Translations under genes and position numbers: made by a program
Notes under the pieces: generated by a model
What the model saw: the letters and a program-made list of their open reading frames with translations, nothing else
Told to the model about the DNA's origin: nothing
Databases searched by the model: none
Shown here: one piece after another, positions 8,216 through 17,742 of the stretch
Position numbering within the stretch: position 1 is the stretch's first letter
How the letters are laid out: every line of letters begins with the position of its first letter
NCBI RefSeq assembly: GCF_030269125.1
Contig: NZ_BSSM01000019.1
Span: 62,001 to 126,000 of the forward strand
Source: Streptomyces hygroscopicus subsp. hygroscopicus
GTDB lineage: Bacteria > Actinomycetota > Actinomycetes > Streptomycetales > Streptomycetaceae
DNA: 64,000 nucleotides
Direction of reading: 5' to 3'

Positions 8216-9037
8216 ATGAGTTCAGCGCTGCGCCCGCCGAGTCCGGGCCGCGAACCGCTGCTCGTCCCGCACTACCGGCCCATCTCCTCGCACCTCGCGA
8301 TCACCCCGCCGGTGAGCGTGGTGATCCCCGCCATGAACGAGGCGAGGAACCTGCCCTACGTCTTCGAGAGTCTTCCCGACTGGATCCACGAGGTCGTCCT
8401 CGTGGACGGCAACTCCACCGACGGGACCGTCGAGGTGGCCCGGTCCCTGTGGCCGCGGCTCAAGGTCGTCCCGCAGCGCGGCCGGGGCAAGGGGGACGCC
8501 CTGATCACCGGGTTCGGGGCATGCACCGGCGACATCATCGTGATGGTCGACGCGGACGGCTCGGCCGACGGCGGCGAGATCGTCAGCTACGTCTCCGCGC
8601 TGGTCTCCGGCGCCGACTTCGCCAAGGGCTCCCGCTTCGCCAACGGCGGCGGCACCGACGACATGACCTTCGTCCGCAAGCTCGGCAACTGGGCGCTGTG
8701 CACGGTCGTCAACCGCAAGTTCGGCGCCCGCTACACGGACCTCTGCTACGGCTACAACGCGTTCTGGCGGCACTGTCTCGACAAGATCGACCTCGACTGC
8801 ACCGGCTTCGAGGTCGAGACACTGATGAACATCAGAGTGGTCAAGGCGGGCCTGAGAGTGCAGGAGATCCCGAGCCACGAGTACCTGCGCATCCACGGCG
8901 CCAGCAATCTGCGGGCGGTGCGCGACGGGCTGCGGGTGCTGGGGGTGATCCTGCGCGAGCGCTCCAACCGGCGTGCCCTGCGGCGCCGGGTGCGCCACTC
9001 CCCGCTCCTCAGGGCCCGGCGGGGAGAGGTGTCTTGA
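8216..9037 (+). CDS. Family 2 glycosyltransferase (polyprenyl or NDP-sugar type)
   Basis: A 273-residue GT-A glycosyltransferase. SVVIPAMNEARNLPYVFESL begins the nucleotide-binding fold, LVDGNSTDGT follows, and IIVMVDADGS carries the metal-binding Asp residues. No long membrane tail is present, though the C-terminus is strongly basic. ATG 8216 has GAGGGAAG upstream; the longer frame from 8030 is rejected because it lacks a ribosome site. It opens a four-gene run with overlapping ends (next start at 9034). It probably transfers a sugar to a lipid carrier at the inner face of the membrane during exopolysaccharide synthesis. Confidence 0.87.
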   Translation: MSSALRPPSPGREPLLVPHYRPISSHLAITPPVSVVIPAMNEARNLPYVFESLPDWIHEVVLVDGNSTDGTVEVARSLWPRLKVVPQRGRGKGDALITGFGACTGDIIVMVDADGSADGGEIVSYVSALVSGADFAKGSRFANGGGTDDMTFVRKLGNWALCTVVNRKFGARYTDLCYGYNAFWRHCLDKIDLDCTGFEVETLMNIRVVKAGLRVQEIPSHEYLRIHGASNLRAVRDGLRVLGVILRERSNRRALRRRVRHSPLLRARRGEVS

Positions 9038-10026
9038 GCGGTCCCGGCATCTCCGTCGTGATCTGCGTGTACACCGAGGACCGCTGGGAACACATCCTCG
9101 CGGCGGTCTCCTCGGTGCGCGCGCAGTCGTACCCGGCACGGGAGACCCTCCTGGTCGTGGACCACAACCCGGCCCTCCGCGCACGCCTGGAACGCGCGTA
9201 CCGGGACGAGGAGCAGGTGCGCGTGCTGCCCAACTCCGGCCCGCGCGGCCTGTCCGCGGGCCGCAACACCGGCATCGCCGCCTCCCGCGGCGAGGTGATC
9301 GCCTTCCTGGACGACGACGCAGTGGCCGAACGGGACTGGCTGCGCCGCTTCGCCGAGGCGTACGCCGATCCCCGGGTGCTGGCCGTCGGCGGCCGCACCG
9401 AGCCGGTCTGGGCGTCCGGCCGGCGGCCCGTCTGGTTCCCGGAGGAGTTCGACTGGGTGGTGGGCTGCACCTACCGGGGCCTGCCGCCGGGCCGGGTGCG
9501 GGTCCGCAACGTCCTCGGCGGCAACGCCTCGTTCCGGCGCACGGCGTTCGAGGCGGCGGGCGGCTTCGCCACCGGCATCGGGCGCGACGGCGGCCACCGC
9601 CCCCTCGGCGGCGAGGAGACGGAGCTGTGCATCCGCCTCGCCCGCGCCCGACCCGACGCCGTGCTGCTCGTCGACGACCGCGCGGTGATCCACCACCGCG
9701 TGCCCCGCCCCCGGGAACGCTTCGCCTACTTCCGCTCGCGCGCCTACGCCGAGGGCCTGTCCAAGGCACTGGTGGCGCGCAGCGTCGGCGCGGCCAGGGG
9801 CCTGGAGTCCGAACGCCGGTACGCCACCCGGGTGCTGCCCGCCGGTGTCGTCCGCGGACTGCGCGACGCCCTGCTCGGCCGGCCGGGCGGCGCGGGCCGC
9901 GCGGGCGCCATCGTCGCCGGTGTGCTCACGGCCGCAGGAGGGTTCGCGGTGGGGAGCGTACGGGCACGGCGGGGCTCGTACGCCTTCGCGAAGACCGGCG
10001 GCCGGACCGGGGGTCCGCATGAGTGA
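9034..10026 (+). CDS. Family 2 glycosyltransferase, second enzyme
   Basis: A 330-residue GT2 enzyme. VVICVYTEDRWEHILAAVSS starts the fold, GRNTGIAASRGEVIAFLDDD carries the Asp-rich metal site, and GGEETELCIRLARAR is the ED-type catalytic segment. The start is a TTG at 9034, overlapping the previous stop as TTGA, with GGGGAGAGG upstream; no ATG or GTG fits. The C-terminal part has a weakly hydrophobic stretch (AGAIVAGVLTAAGGFAVGS) that may touch the membrane. It is coupled to its neighbours at both ends and likely extends the same polysaccharide. Confidence 0.86.
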   Translation: MSGPGISVVICVYTEDRWEHILAAVSSVRAQSYPARETLLVVDHNPALRARLERAYRDEEQVRVLPNSGPRGLSAGRNTGIAASRGEVIAFLDDDAVAERDWLRRFAEAYADPRVLAVGGRTEPVWASGRRPVWFPEEFDWVVGCTYRGLPPGRVRVRNVLGGNASFRRTAFEAAGGFATGIGRDGGHRPLGGEETELCIRLARARPDAVLLVDDRAVIHHRVPRPRERFAYFRSRAYAEGLSKALVARSVGAARGLESERRYATRVLPAGVVRGLRDALLGRPGGAGRAGAIVAGVLTAAGGFAVGSVRARRGSYAFAKTGGRTGGPHE

Positions 10027-10828
10027 CCTGCCCGTACCGATCCTCATGTACCACTCCGTGGCCGACACGCCCAACGACGCCACCCGGACGCTGTCGGTCA
10101 GCCCCGAGGCATTCGCCGAACAGATGGCGCTCATCGCGGAGTCGCGCTTCACACCGGTCACCACCACCGAGCTGGCGGCGCACTGGCGCGGCGGCCGACC
10201 GCTGCCCCCGCGTCCGGTGCTGATCACCTTCGACGACGGCTACGAGGGCGTCCACCGGCACGCGCTGCCCCTGCTCGCCCGGCAGCACTTCCCGGCCACG
10301 CTGTTCGTCTCCACCGGCTGGCTCAGGGGCGCCCACGACACCGGGGGCGGCCTCGACACCATGCTCGACTGGCCCCAGGTGCGCCGGCTCGCCGCCTGCG
10401 GGGTGGAGATCGGCGGGCACAGCCATACGCATCCGCAACTGGATCAGCTGGACGACGGCGCGCTGGCCGAGGAGCTGAGCCGGTGCACGGAGATCGTCGC
10501 CGGTGAACTCGGGGCGCGGCCGGTGTCGTTCGCGTATCCCTACGGCTACTCCAGCCGCCGGGTGCGCGCGGCGGTGCGCGCGGCCGGGTACGCGCAGGCG
10601 CTCGCCGTCGGCAACGGGCTCGCCCGCCGCGCCCAGGGGCCGTACGCGCTGCGCCGGGTCACGGTGCGGCGCGGCACGGACGCCGAGGAGTTCACGCGGC
10701 TGCTGCGGGGACGCGCCCTCGGCCGGACCTTCGCCCGGGACCGTGCGCTCACCCGGGGGTACGCGCTCGTGCGCAGGGCACGGCGGGCCGGCCTGATCGT
10801 GGGGAAGGCTGGTCGTCCCCTTGGCTGA
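10019..10828 (+). CDS. Polysaccharide deacetylase (NodB / carbohydrate esterase 4 type)
   Basis: A 269-residue NodB-fold deacetylase. VLITFDDGYEG near residues 67-77 supplies the catalytic and metal-binding Asp residues. EIGGHSHTHPQLD near residue 130 supplies the metal-binding His residues. SFAYPYGY is the third motif. No signal peptide is seen, so it may act on lipid-linked sugars at the cytoplasmic side or leave by another route. It overlaps the preceding gene by eight bases and the next by eight. It probably removes N-acetyl groups from the cluster's polysaccharide. Confidence 0.86.
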   Translation: MSDLPVPILMYHSVADTPNDATRTLSVSPEAFAEQMALIAESRFTPVTTTELAAHWRGGRPLPPRPVLITFDDGYEGVHRHALPLLARQHFPATLFVSTGWLRGAHDTGGGLDTMLDWPQVRRLAACGVEIGGHSHTHPQLDQLDDGALAEELSRCTEIVAGELGARPVSFAYPYGYSSRRVRAAVRAAGYAQALAVGNGLARRAQGPYALRRVTVRRGTDAEEFTRLLRGRALGRTFARDRALTRGYALVRRARRAGLIVGKAGRPLG

Positions 10829-13800
10829 CACCACCACCGCACCCGGGCCCGAGGCGGCGAGGGCGCCCGGCACCGGCCACTCCCCGGGCGGCGGCCCGCT
10901 GCTCCGCAACGCGTACGCGCTGATGCTGAACACCGGCGTCTCCGCCGTCCTGGGCCTCGGCTTCTGGCTGGCCGCGGCGCACTACTACTCCGATGCCGCG
11001 GTCGGCCGGGGCTCGGCCGCCATCGCCGCGATGAAGCTGCTCGCCGGGCTCACCTCGGTGACCCTGACCGGCGCCCTGGCCCGGTTCATCCCGGTGTCCG
11101 GGAAACGCACGGGCCGGTTCCTCCTGCGTACGTACGTGGGCAGTTCACTCGTCGTGGCGCCGGCGGCCGGGGTGTTCCTCCTGACCCTGGACGCGTGGGG
11201 GCCCTCGTACCGCTTTCTGCACGGCCCGCTGCCCGGCCTCGGCTTCGTGGCGGCCGTGGTCGCCTGGAACGTGCTCACCCTCCAGGACGGGGTGCTGACC
11301 GGGCTGCGCAGCGCGCCCTGGGTGCCGGTGGGCAACACGGTCTTCTCGGCGGTGAAGCTGGTGCTGCTCGCCACGTTCGCCGTCGCCGTCCCGGCCGCCG
11401 GGGTCTTCGTGTCGTGGGTGGCCGCGATCGCCACCTCCGTGGTACCGCTGGGCTGGCTGGTGTTCCGGCGCCTGGTGCCCCGGCACGTCGAGGCGACCGC
11501 CGGCCGGGTGGGACCGCCGCGGGCGCGGGAGATCGGGAGGTTCCTGGCCGGGGACTGCACCGGCTCCCTGTTCTCGCTCGCCGTGGTCTGCCTCGTGCCG
11601 GTGATCATCGCCGCGCAGGTCAGCTCCGAGGAGAACGCGTACTTCTACATCGCCGCCACCATCGGCGGCACCTGCAACCTGCTCGCCGTCAACATGGGCG
11701 CGTCCCTCACGGTCGAGGGCTCGCACGACCCGGAGCGGCTGGCCGCCCACGCCCGCGCTGCGCTCCAGCGGATGGCCCGGATCATGCTGCCGATCAGCGC
11801 CGTGCTGTTCGCCGGCGCGCCCTGGGTCCTCGGCGTGTTCGGCGCGGGCTACGCCGGCGCGGCGACCCCGCTGCTGCGCTGGTTCGCCGTCGGCATGCTG
11901 CTCCGGGTCGTCATGGAGACCTACTTCGCGGTCCTGCGCGCCCGAAGCCGCACCGCCGGACTCGCCTGGCTCCAGGGTCTGTTGTGCGTACTGGTCCTCG
12001 GTCTCACCCTGCTGCTCCTGCCGCGGATGGGGCTCACGGGGGCGGGGGTCGCCGAGGTCTCCAGCCTGGCCGTCATCGTCTCGCTCACCGCGCCGCGGCT
12101 CTGGCGGACGGTACGGGCCGTGCCCGCGCCGGGTTCCGGGTCCGTGCCGGACGCGGCGGCGCCGGACGGGGATCTTGCGGACCTGGGGATGAGCGAGGCC
12201 CCGGTGCGGCGCAGGGCGCCGGCGTGGGCGCGGGCGCGGGTTGCCGAGGGAGCCGTACCCCTGGCGCGGCCCGCGCCCTCCCCCCACCCCGCGCCCTCGG
12301 CCTTCTCGCCGCCCCCGCCCCCGGCGGAGACCGCGTCCCCGTCGGACGCCGCGCCCCCGGCCGCCTCCGCTCCCCCGCCCCGTCCCCCGCACCGGCTCTC
12401 CGGACTCCCGCTCACCTGCCTCCTGGCCGCCGCCCTCCTCCTGTACTGGCTGCCCGCCCTGCGCCTCGGCGAGACCGATCTGGACCGGATGGGCGGCCTG
12501 GGCCTGGTCTCCGTCCTGCCGTTGCCCACCCTGGTCGGCGCGGCCCTGCTCGTGGTGGTCTTCGCCGGGCTTCTGCGGCAGCGGCGTGAGCACCGGGCCC
12601 TGCTGCTGGTGACCCTGCTCGCCACGGTCGTCTCGCTGCACGCGCTGCCCGCGGTGATCGAGCCCGAGCCCCGGTTCGCGACGGCCTGGCAGCACCTGGG
12701 CTTCCTCGACTACATCGACCGCACCGGGTCCGCCGTCCCCGACCTGGACGCCCGCTGGAGCTGGCCGGGCTTCTTCGCGGTGGCCGCGTTCGCCGGCCGG
12801 GCGTGCGGGGTCACCGACTTCACCGGGGTGATCCGCTGGTGGCCGACCGCGATCCAACTCGCCTACCTGGCGCCGATGGCGCTGCTGACCCGGTCGATGC
12901 GGGCGCACTGGCGGGCGAAGTGGACCGGTGTCTGGCTGTTCGCGCTGTGCGGCTGGGTCGGCCAGGACTACTTCTCGCCGCAGAGCTTCACCTTCCTGCT
13001 GTACCTGCTCTTCGTGGCGATCCTGCTGGTCTGGTTCCGCCCGCCGCGCGCGCTGTCGGCGAGGCTGCGGCCGGGCGAGGCGGAACCGGCACCGGCCGAC
13101 CGGCGCCGGCGCACCGTGCTCCTCCTGCTGCTGACCGGCCTGTACGCCGCGACCGTGCCCGCGCACCAGCTGACCCCGTTCATGATGCTGGGTGTGCTCG
13201 CGGCCCTCGTCCTGCTGCGCCGCTGCGAACTGCGCGGCCTGCCGCTGCTGTTCGCGGTGGTCGTCGCGCTCTGGCTGGGCTTCATGGCCGAGCCGTACTG
13301 GTCCGGGCACTTCGACGACCTCTTCGGCGGCGTCGGCGGGGTCGGCGGCAATGTCTCCAGCTCCGTCGCCGGCCGTATCCAGGGCGGCGATCCGACCCAC
13401 AAGCTCGTCCTCTACACCCGCGTCCTGCTGGCCGGTGCCGTGCTGGCACTCGCCTGCGGGGGCTGGTCGCGCCGACGCCTGCACCGGTACCGCGAGCGCT
13501 CCCTGCTCGTGCTCACCCTCGTCCCGTTCCTGGGCTTCGGCATGCAGTCGTACGGCGGTGAGATGGCCCTGCGCGTCTTCATGTTCGCGGTGCCGGGCGC
13601 GGCCCTGCTCGGCGCCCTCGCGCTCTTCCCGCGCGCCGGCGACCGGCCGGGGCTCGCCCCGGTGGCCGCGCTGCTCGCCGGGCTGCTGCTGATGGGCGGC
13701 TTCCTGGTGGCCCGCTGGGGCAACGAGCCCTTCGAGCGCACCCGGCCCGGCGAGGTCGCGGCGATGGACTGGGTGTACGCCCATGACCGGCCGACGGTAC

Positions 13801-14375
13801 GGCTGCTGTGGCTGAGCGAGGACACGGTGGACGACGTGACCCCGTCGCTGCCGTGGGGCGCGAAGGACATGGAGCGGGTCGACTACGTCCCGACGCTCGC
13901 ACCGGCCGACCCGGCTCGGGTGTCCGGGCTGGTCGAGGCGCTGAAGGAGGCGGGCCCGCGCTCGTATCTGATGGTCGACCGGAGCCAGGTGACGTACCTG
14001 CGCCTGGCCGCGGGCTATCCGGCGGCCTGGCAGCCCCGGCTCACCCGGAGCCTGGACGCCCGGCGGGACCTGACGAAGGTGCTGGTCAACGATGACGTCT
14101 CGGTGTACGCCCTGCGCGGCCGGCCCCCGGGACCGGTCCCGCTGCCACGACCCGGGCCGATCGGACCCCGGGTGACCTGGACACCCTGGTCGGTGGTGGG
14201 CGCACTGGCCGCCGTCGTCCTGACGCTGGTGCTGGCCGCGCGCGAGGTGGCGCGGGTGGCGGTGCGGCCGGGAGTGCGCCGGCTGCGGCTGCTCCAGGGG
14301 AGTCTCTGGTTCTGCGTGCCCTTGCTGGCGGTGGTGCTGGCCGTGCTGGTGCAGCGGTTCCTGACGCTGAAGTGA
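10821..14375 (+). CDS. Fusion of a Wzx/MurJ-type flippase with a large polytopic membrane domain
   Basis: A 1184-residue protein, more than twice a normal flippase. Residues about 25-430 carry some 12 helices of the polysaccharide export (MOP) fold, ending near LTLLLLPRMGLTGAGVAEVS. Residues about 440-530 are a Pro/Ala linker. Residues about 530-1184 form a second polytopic domain with about 12 helices, beginning PLTCLLAAALLLYWLPALRL. A non-membrane segment follows near residues 970-1110, and two terminal helices close the protein. The second half resembles glycosyltransferase-C or polymerase-like membrane proteins but has no motif I can name. The start is TTG at 10821 with GGGGAAGG upstream. 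Flipping and polymerising or ligating the polysaccharide in one chain is inferred. Confidence 0.75.
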   Translation: MADTTTAPGPEAARAPGTGHSPGGGPLLRNAYALMLNTGVSAVLGLGFWLAAAHYYSDAAVGRGSAAIAAMKLLAGLTSVTLTGALARFIPVSGKRTGRFLLRTYVGSSLVVAPAAGVFLLTLDAWGPSYRFLHGPLPGLGFVAAVVAWNVLTLQDGVLTGLRSAPWVPVGNTVFSAVKLVLLATFAVAVPAAGVFVSWVAAIATSVVPLGWLVFRRLVPRHVEATAGRVGPPRAREIGRFLAGDCTGSLFSLAVVCLVPVIIAAQVSSEENAYFYIAATIGGTCNLLAVNMGASLTVEGSHDPERLAAHARAALQRMARIMLPISAVLFAGAPWVLGVFGAGYAGAATPLLRWFAVGMLLRVVMETYFAVLRARSRTAGLAWLQGLLCVLVLGLTLLLLPRMGLTGAGVAEVSSLAVIVSLTAPRLWRTVRAVPAPGSGSVPDAAAPDGDLADLGMSEAPVRRRAPAWARARVAEGAVPLARPAPSPHPAPSAFSPPPPPAETASPSDAAPPAASAPPPRPPHRLSGLPLTCLLAAALLLYWLPALRLGETDLDRMGGLGLVSVLPLPTLVGAALLVVVFAGLLRQRREHRALLLVTLLATVVSLHALPAVIEPEPRFATAWQHLGFLDYIDRTGSAVPDLDARWSWPGFFAVAAFAGRACGVTDFTGVIRWWPTAIQLAYLAPMALLTRSMRAHWRAKWTGVWLFALCGWVGQDYFSPQSFTFLLYLLFVAILLVWFRPPRALSARLRPGEAEPAPADRRRRTVLLLLLTGLYAATVPAHQLTPFMMLGVLAALVLLRRCELRGLPLLFAVVVALWLGFMAEPYWSGHFDDLFGGVGGVGGNVSSSVAGRIQGGDPTHKLVLYTRVLLAGAVLALACGGWSRRRLHRYRERSLLVLTLVPFLGFGMQSYGGEMALRVFMFAVPGAALLGALALFPRAGDRPGLAPVAALLAGLLLMGGFLVARWGNEPFERTRPGEVAAMDWVYAHDRPTVRLLWLSEDTVDDVTPSLPWGAKDMERVDYVPTLAPADPARVSGLVEALKEAGPRSYLMVDRSQVTYLRLAAGYPAAWQPRLTRSLDARRDLTKVLVNDDVSVYALRGRPPGPVPLPRPGPIGPRVTWTPWSVVGALAAVVLTLVLAAREVARVAVRPGVRRLRLLQGSLWFCVPLLAVVLAVLVQRFLTLK

Positions 14376-14378
14376 GGA

Positions 14379-15737
14379 TCAGCGGTCGAGCCACCTCACC
14401 TCGTACGGCCGGAGCCGGAGCCGTCCGCCGTCGACCCGCGCACCGGTCGTACGGCCGCGGGTGTTGACGACGAGGACGGTACGGTCGCTCGCCAGGACGC
14501 GCAGGCCGGGCGCGGCGGCCGGATCGACGGAGACCGTCCGGTACGTCGTGCCGGGCGGGAAGGCCGCCGCGAACCGGGACACCAGGTCGTACATGGGCAG
14601 GGGTCGTCCCCCGTCGGCGCGGTCGGTCGGGGTCCACAGGCAGCCGGGGCAGCCGGGGCCGGTCCGCTGCTCCGGGTTCCAGTAGAAGCCGGTCTCGGCA
14701 CCGCCCCTGACCAGGGCGATCATGCCGGCGGCCTGGACGGCGACCCGGTGCGGCTCGGACCAGCCGGCGGCGCCGTCGCCGGGCTCCACGTAGTACTCGG
14801 CCCACCACAGGGGCAGGCCGTGGGTCTGCCGCCGCACCCACGCCCCGACGGCGGTCAGCTTGTCCGTGGCGGTGAACTCGTCCGGCCGCGGAGCGCCGCC
14901 GCGGGGGTAGCTGGCGCCGTCGACCACGGTGAAGTCGGCACCGGCCTTGTGGGTGTTCCAGTAGGAGAAGGCGTCGAGGACGCGCTGGTCCATCGCGCCC
15001 CAGGCGCCGCGTACCGCCGGGGAGGCGTGGGGGTCGTCCGGGGCGACGCTGTCCATCGCCGGATAGGGGCCGCCGACCATGACGTCCTCGCCGGTCTTCT
15101 TCAGCGCGCGGTACACGAGGTTGTACAGCCGGGTGTACCCCTCGTAGTCCCAGCGGTTCCCGGCCTCGTCCCAGAAGCCCTTGAACTCGTTCCAGACGAT
15201 GAAGTGCCGCACGTCCGGGTAGCGCCGGGCCACGGTCGCGGCGAGGTCGGCGAAGTCCTGGTAGTGGGCGGGGGCGGGCGCGGTCTCCAGGGCGGACCGG
15301 CTCCAGTCGGTCCGGTCCGCGCCGGACTCGCCGCCCTTCATCCAGTCCGGGGCGCAGCACAGGGTGATCACCGGGGTGCCGCCGGAGGCGCGGACGAAGC
15401 CGACGCGGTGGTCCAGGGCGCCGAAGTCGTAGTGCCCGCGCGACGGTTCGGGGTTGTCCGCGCCCCAGCCCATGATCGCCTGGTCCTGCGCCAGCCCCCC
15501 GCCGGACCTGAGCAGTCGCCGTACCCGGGCGGTGGCGGCGGGGTCGCCGCCGTCGGCGCTGAACCGGGTGTGGGTGAAGCCCCAGCCGACGGCGGCGCCC
15601 GGCGGTGCGGAGCCGCCCGCCCTGCCCGGCGGGCCGCCGAGCAGGACCGGCGGCACGGCGAGCACGGCCGCGATCCCTCCGGACAGGACGAGGAGCCGCC
15701 ACCACCGACCGTAGGATTCCCACCCCTGACATGCCAT
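14379..15737 (-). CDS. GH39-like glycoside hydrolase, membrane-anchored or secreted
   Basis: A 452-residue protein with an N-terminal hydrophobic segment (LLVLSGGIAAVLAVPPVLLG) and a TIM-barrel hydrolase domain. FIVWNEFKGFWDEAG holds the probable acid/base Glu. LPLWWAEYYVEP holds a second conserved Glu, the likely nucleophile. Both resemble GH39 and related retaining xylosidase or mannosidase-like enzymes. The end converges on the flippase fusion with only three bases between stops, and the pair looks functionally linked (synthesis and trimming). The start is uncertain: ATG 15737 lacks a clear ribosome site and 15836 is also in frame. Confidence 0.75.
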   Translation of the reverse strand: MACQGWESYGRWWRLLVLSGGIAAVLAVPPVLLGGPPGRAGGSAPPGAAVGWGFTHTRFSADGGDPAATARVRRLLRSGGGLAQDQAIMGWGADNPEPSRGHYDFGALDHRVGFVRASGGTPVITLCCAPDWMKGGESGADRTDWSRSALETAPAPAHYQDFADLAATVARRYPDVRHFIVWNEFKGFWDEAGNRWDYEGYTRLYNLVYRALKKTGEDVMVGGPYPAMDSVAPDDPHASPAVRGAWGAMDQRVLDAFSYWNTHKAGADFTVVDGASYPRGGAPRPDEFTATDKLTAVGAWVRRQTHGLPLWWAEYYVEPGDGAAGWSEPHRVAVQAAGMIALVRGGAETGFYWNPEQRTGPGCPGCLWTPTDRADGGRPLPMYDLVSRFAAAFPPGTTYRTVSVDPAAAPGLRVLASDRTVLVVNTRGRTTGARVDGGRLRLRPYEVRWLDR

Positions 15738-15838
15738 CAAGGGCAACGGTAACGGCGCGGTACGGGGCTTGGGCAGACCCGGGGCGACCCCGGGACACCC
15801 GGGACAAGCGGTGGAAATGCCGTGCACGGAGGGCACCG

Positions 15839-16951
15839 GTGACGGATCATGGCGGCATGCCTGCGAACCCGCACGACGCTCTGCCGATCCGGCTCCACGT
15901 CGACGATTCCGACTCGCCGTCCGACGTCGTCGACGCGCTGTTCCTCGGCCGTTTCGCGACGGGCGAGCAGCCGTACTCGCACGCGGTGAACATCGACCGC
16001 GTGCGCTCCGGCGCGACCCTGCTGCCCGAGGGGGCGAAGGTGCTCCGGGTCGCCCGGGACGACGACCGCAGCGCCACCCTCGCCGAGGGCGACGGCTGGA
16101 CCCTGCTGGTCTCCCGCTGGAGCCGCGGCGCGGACGTCACCGTGACCGCGACCAGCGCCGAACTGGCCCAGGAGATCCTCGACCGGGCCACGGACGGCGC
16201 GGCCGACGAGCCCGAACCCCAGCCGGAGAACGTGACGATGGGGTTCTGGTACGTCTCCCCGCGCCGCGGCCCGCACCGCACCACCCGCCAGATCTCGGCC
16301 GGCACCTGGTCCGAGGTCCGGTCCAACTACACCGCGCCGGTGGCCGAGGCGATGGACCGGCTGATGAAGACCACCCCCGAGGACATCGCGGGCCGCCTCC
16401 TGCTGCTGCACGGCCCGCCGGGCACCGGCAAGACCTCGGCGCTGCGCACCCTGGCCCGCTCCTGGCGGGACTGGTGCCAGGTCGACTGCGTCCTCGACCC
16501 CGAGCGGCTCTTCTCCGACGTCGGCTATCTGATGGACATCGCGATCGGCGAGGAGGACGGCGCGGGCAAGGGCCGCTGGCGGCTGCTGCTCCTGGAGGAC
16601 TGCGACGAGCTGATCCGCGGCGAGGCCCGGCACACCGCGGGCCAGGCGCTGTCCCGGCTGCTGAACCTCACCGACGGCCTGCTCGGACAGGGCCGCAATG
16701 TGCTGGTGGGCGTCACCACGAACGAGGACCTGGAGCGGCTGCACCCGGCCGTGGTCCGCCCCGGCCGCTGCCTCGCCCGCATCGAGGTGGGCCCGCTCAC
16801 CCGCGACGAGGCGGTGCACTGGCTCGGCACCGAGGAGGGTGTCGGCCGGGAGGGGGCGACCCTGGCCGAGCTGTACGCCCTGCGCCGGGGCACCACGCCG
16901 ACCTCGGTGCCGGGTGCGCGCAACGGCGCGGACGCGGGGCTGTACCTGTAG
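15839..16951 (+). CDS. AAA-type ATPase with DUF5925 N-terminus
   Basis: A 370-residue cytoplasmic ATPase. The N-terminal 150 residues match the actinobacterial DUF5925 arrangement (SPSDVVDALFLGRFATGEQP). The AAA module has Walker A GPPGTGKTS and Walker B WRLLLLEDCDEL. The sensor region is VLVGVTTNEDLERLHPAVVR, ending PGRC where an Arg finger is expected. GTG 15839 is preferred because GGAGGG lies five bases upstream; the in-frame ATG at 15857 would be 23 bases from that site. The following DUF72 gene is 15 bases downstream. Substrate and partner are unknown. Confidence 0.82.
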   Translation: MTDHGGMPANPHDALPIRLHVDDSDSPSDVVDALFLGRFATGEQPYSHAVNIDRVRSGATLLPEGAKVLRVARDDDRSATLAEGDGWTLLVSRWSRGADVTVTATSAELAQEILDRATDGAADEPEPQPENVTMGFWYVSPRRGPHRTTRQISAGTWSEVRSNYTAPVAEAMDRLMKTTPEDIAGRLLLLHGPPGTGKTSALRTLARSWRDWCQVDCVLDPERLFSDVGYLMDIAIGEEDGAGKGRWRLLLLEDCDELIRGEARHTAGQALSRLLNLTDGLLGQGRNVLVGVTTNEDLERLHPAVVRPGRCLARIEVGPLTRDEAVHWLGTEEGVGREGATLAELYALRRGTTPTSVPGARNGADAGLYL

Positions 16952-16966
16952 TGCTTTCATGAAGGC

Positions 16967-17734
16967 GTGACCTTGTTCGTCGGCACCTCGGGGTGGCAGT
17001 ACAAGGACTGGCGGGACCTCGTCTATCCGGCCGGGGTCCCGGCACGGCTGTGGCTGGAGGAGTACACCCGGCTGTTCGCCACGGTGGAGATCAACAACGC
17101 CTTCTACCGGCTGCCGTCGTACGACCATTTCGCCGCCTGGCGGGCACGGGTGCCGCCGGACTTCGTGGTCGCGGTCAAGGCCAGCCGGTTCCTCACCCAC
17201 ATCAAGCGGCTCAGGGAGCCCGAGGAGCCGGTACACCGGCTGATGACCCACGCGGCGGGCCTCGGCGACCGGCTCGGCCCCGTCCTGCTCCAGCTCCCGC
17301 CGACCCTGCGCGCCGACCCGGCCCTGCTGGACGCCTGCCTGGCCTGCTTCCCGCGCGGTACGAGGGTCGCGGTGGAGCCCCGTCACGACTCCTGGTGGAC
17401 ACCGGAGGTGCGCGAGGTCCTCGCCTCCCGGGGCGCGGCCCTGTGCTGGGCGGACGTCCTGTCCCGCCCGGTCACCCCGTGGCGCACCACCGACTGGGGC
17501 TACGTCCGCTTCCACCAGGGCCGGGCCCAGCCCTGGCCCCGCTACGGCCGCCGCGCCCTGGAGACCTGGGTCGACCGCGTCGCCACGGCGTTCCCCGACG
17601 GCGAGGACGTCCACGCCTACTTCAACAACGACCCGGGCGGCGCGGCGGTGGCGGACGCGGTGACGTTCGGGAGGGCGGCGCGGCGGGCGGGGCTCGCGGT
17701 GACGCGGGTGCCGGAACCCGCGCGGCTCCGCTGA
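16967..17734 (+). CDS. DUF72 family protein
   Basis: A 255-residue protein of the widespread DUF72 (YecE-like) TIM-barrel family. Recognisable marks are FVGTSGWQYKDW at the N-terminus, NAFYRLPSYDHFAAW, LGPVLLQLPPTL, the VAVEPRHDSWW core, and YFNNDPGGAAVADA near the end. It starts at GTG 16967 with GAAGG close upstream. It lies 15 bases after the AAA ATPase on the same strand, so co-transcription is likely. The biochemical function of the family is not established. Confidence 0.85.
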   Translation: MTLFVGTSGWQYKDWRDLVYPAGVPARLWLEEYTRLFATVEINNAFYRLPSYDHFAAWRARVPPDFVVAVKASRFLTHIKRLREPEEPVHRLMTHAAGLGDRLGPVLLQLPPTLRADPALLDACLACFPRGTRVAVEPRHDSWWTPEVREVLASRGAALCWADVLSRPVTPWRTTDWGYVRFHQGRAQPWPRYGRRALETWVDRVATAFPDGEDVHAYFNNDPGGAAVADAVTFGRAARRAGLAVTRVPEPARLR

Positions 17735-17742
17735 CGCCCCGG

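Noticed and set aside
8216..15737. Secondary-metabolite gene cluster
   Set aside because: Only glycosyltransferases, deacetylase, flippase and hydrolase are present; no polyketide, peptide or terpene synthase occurs.
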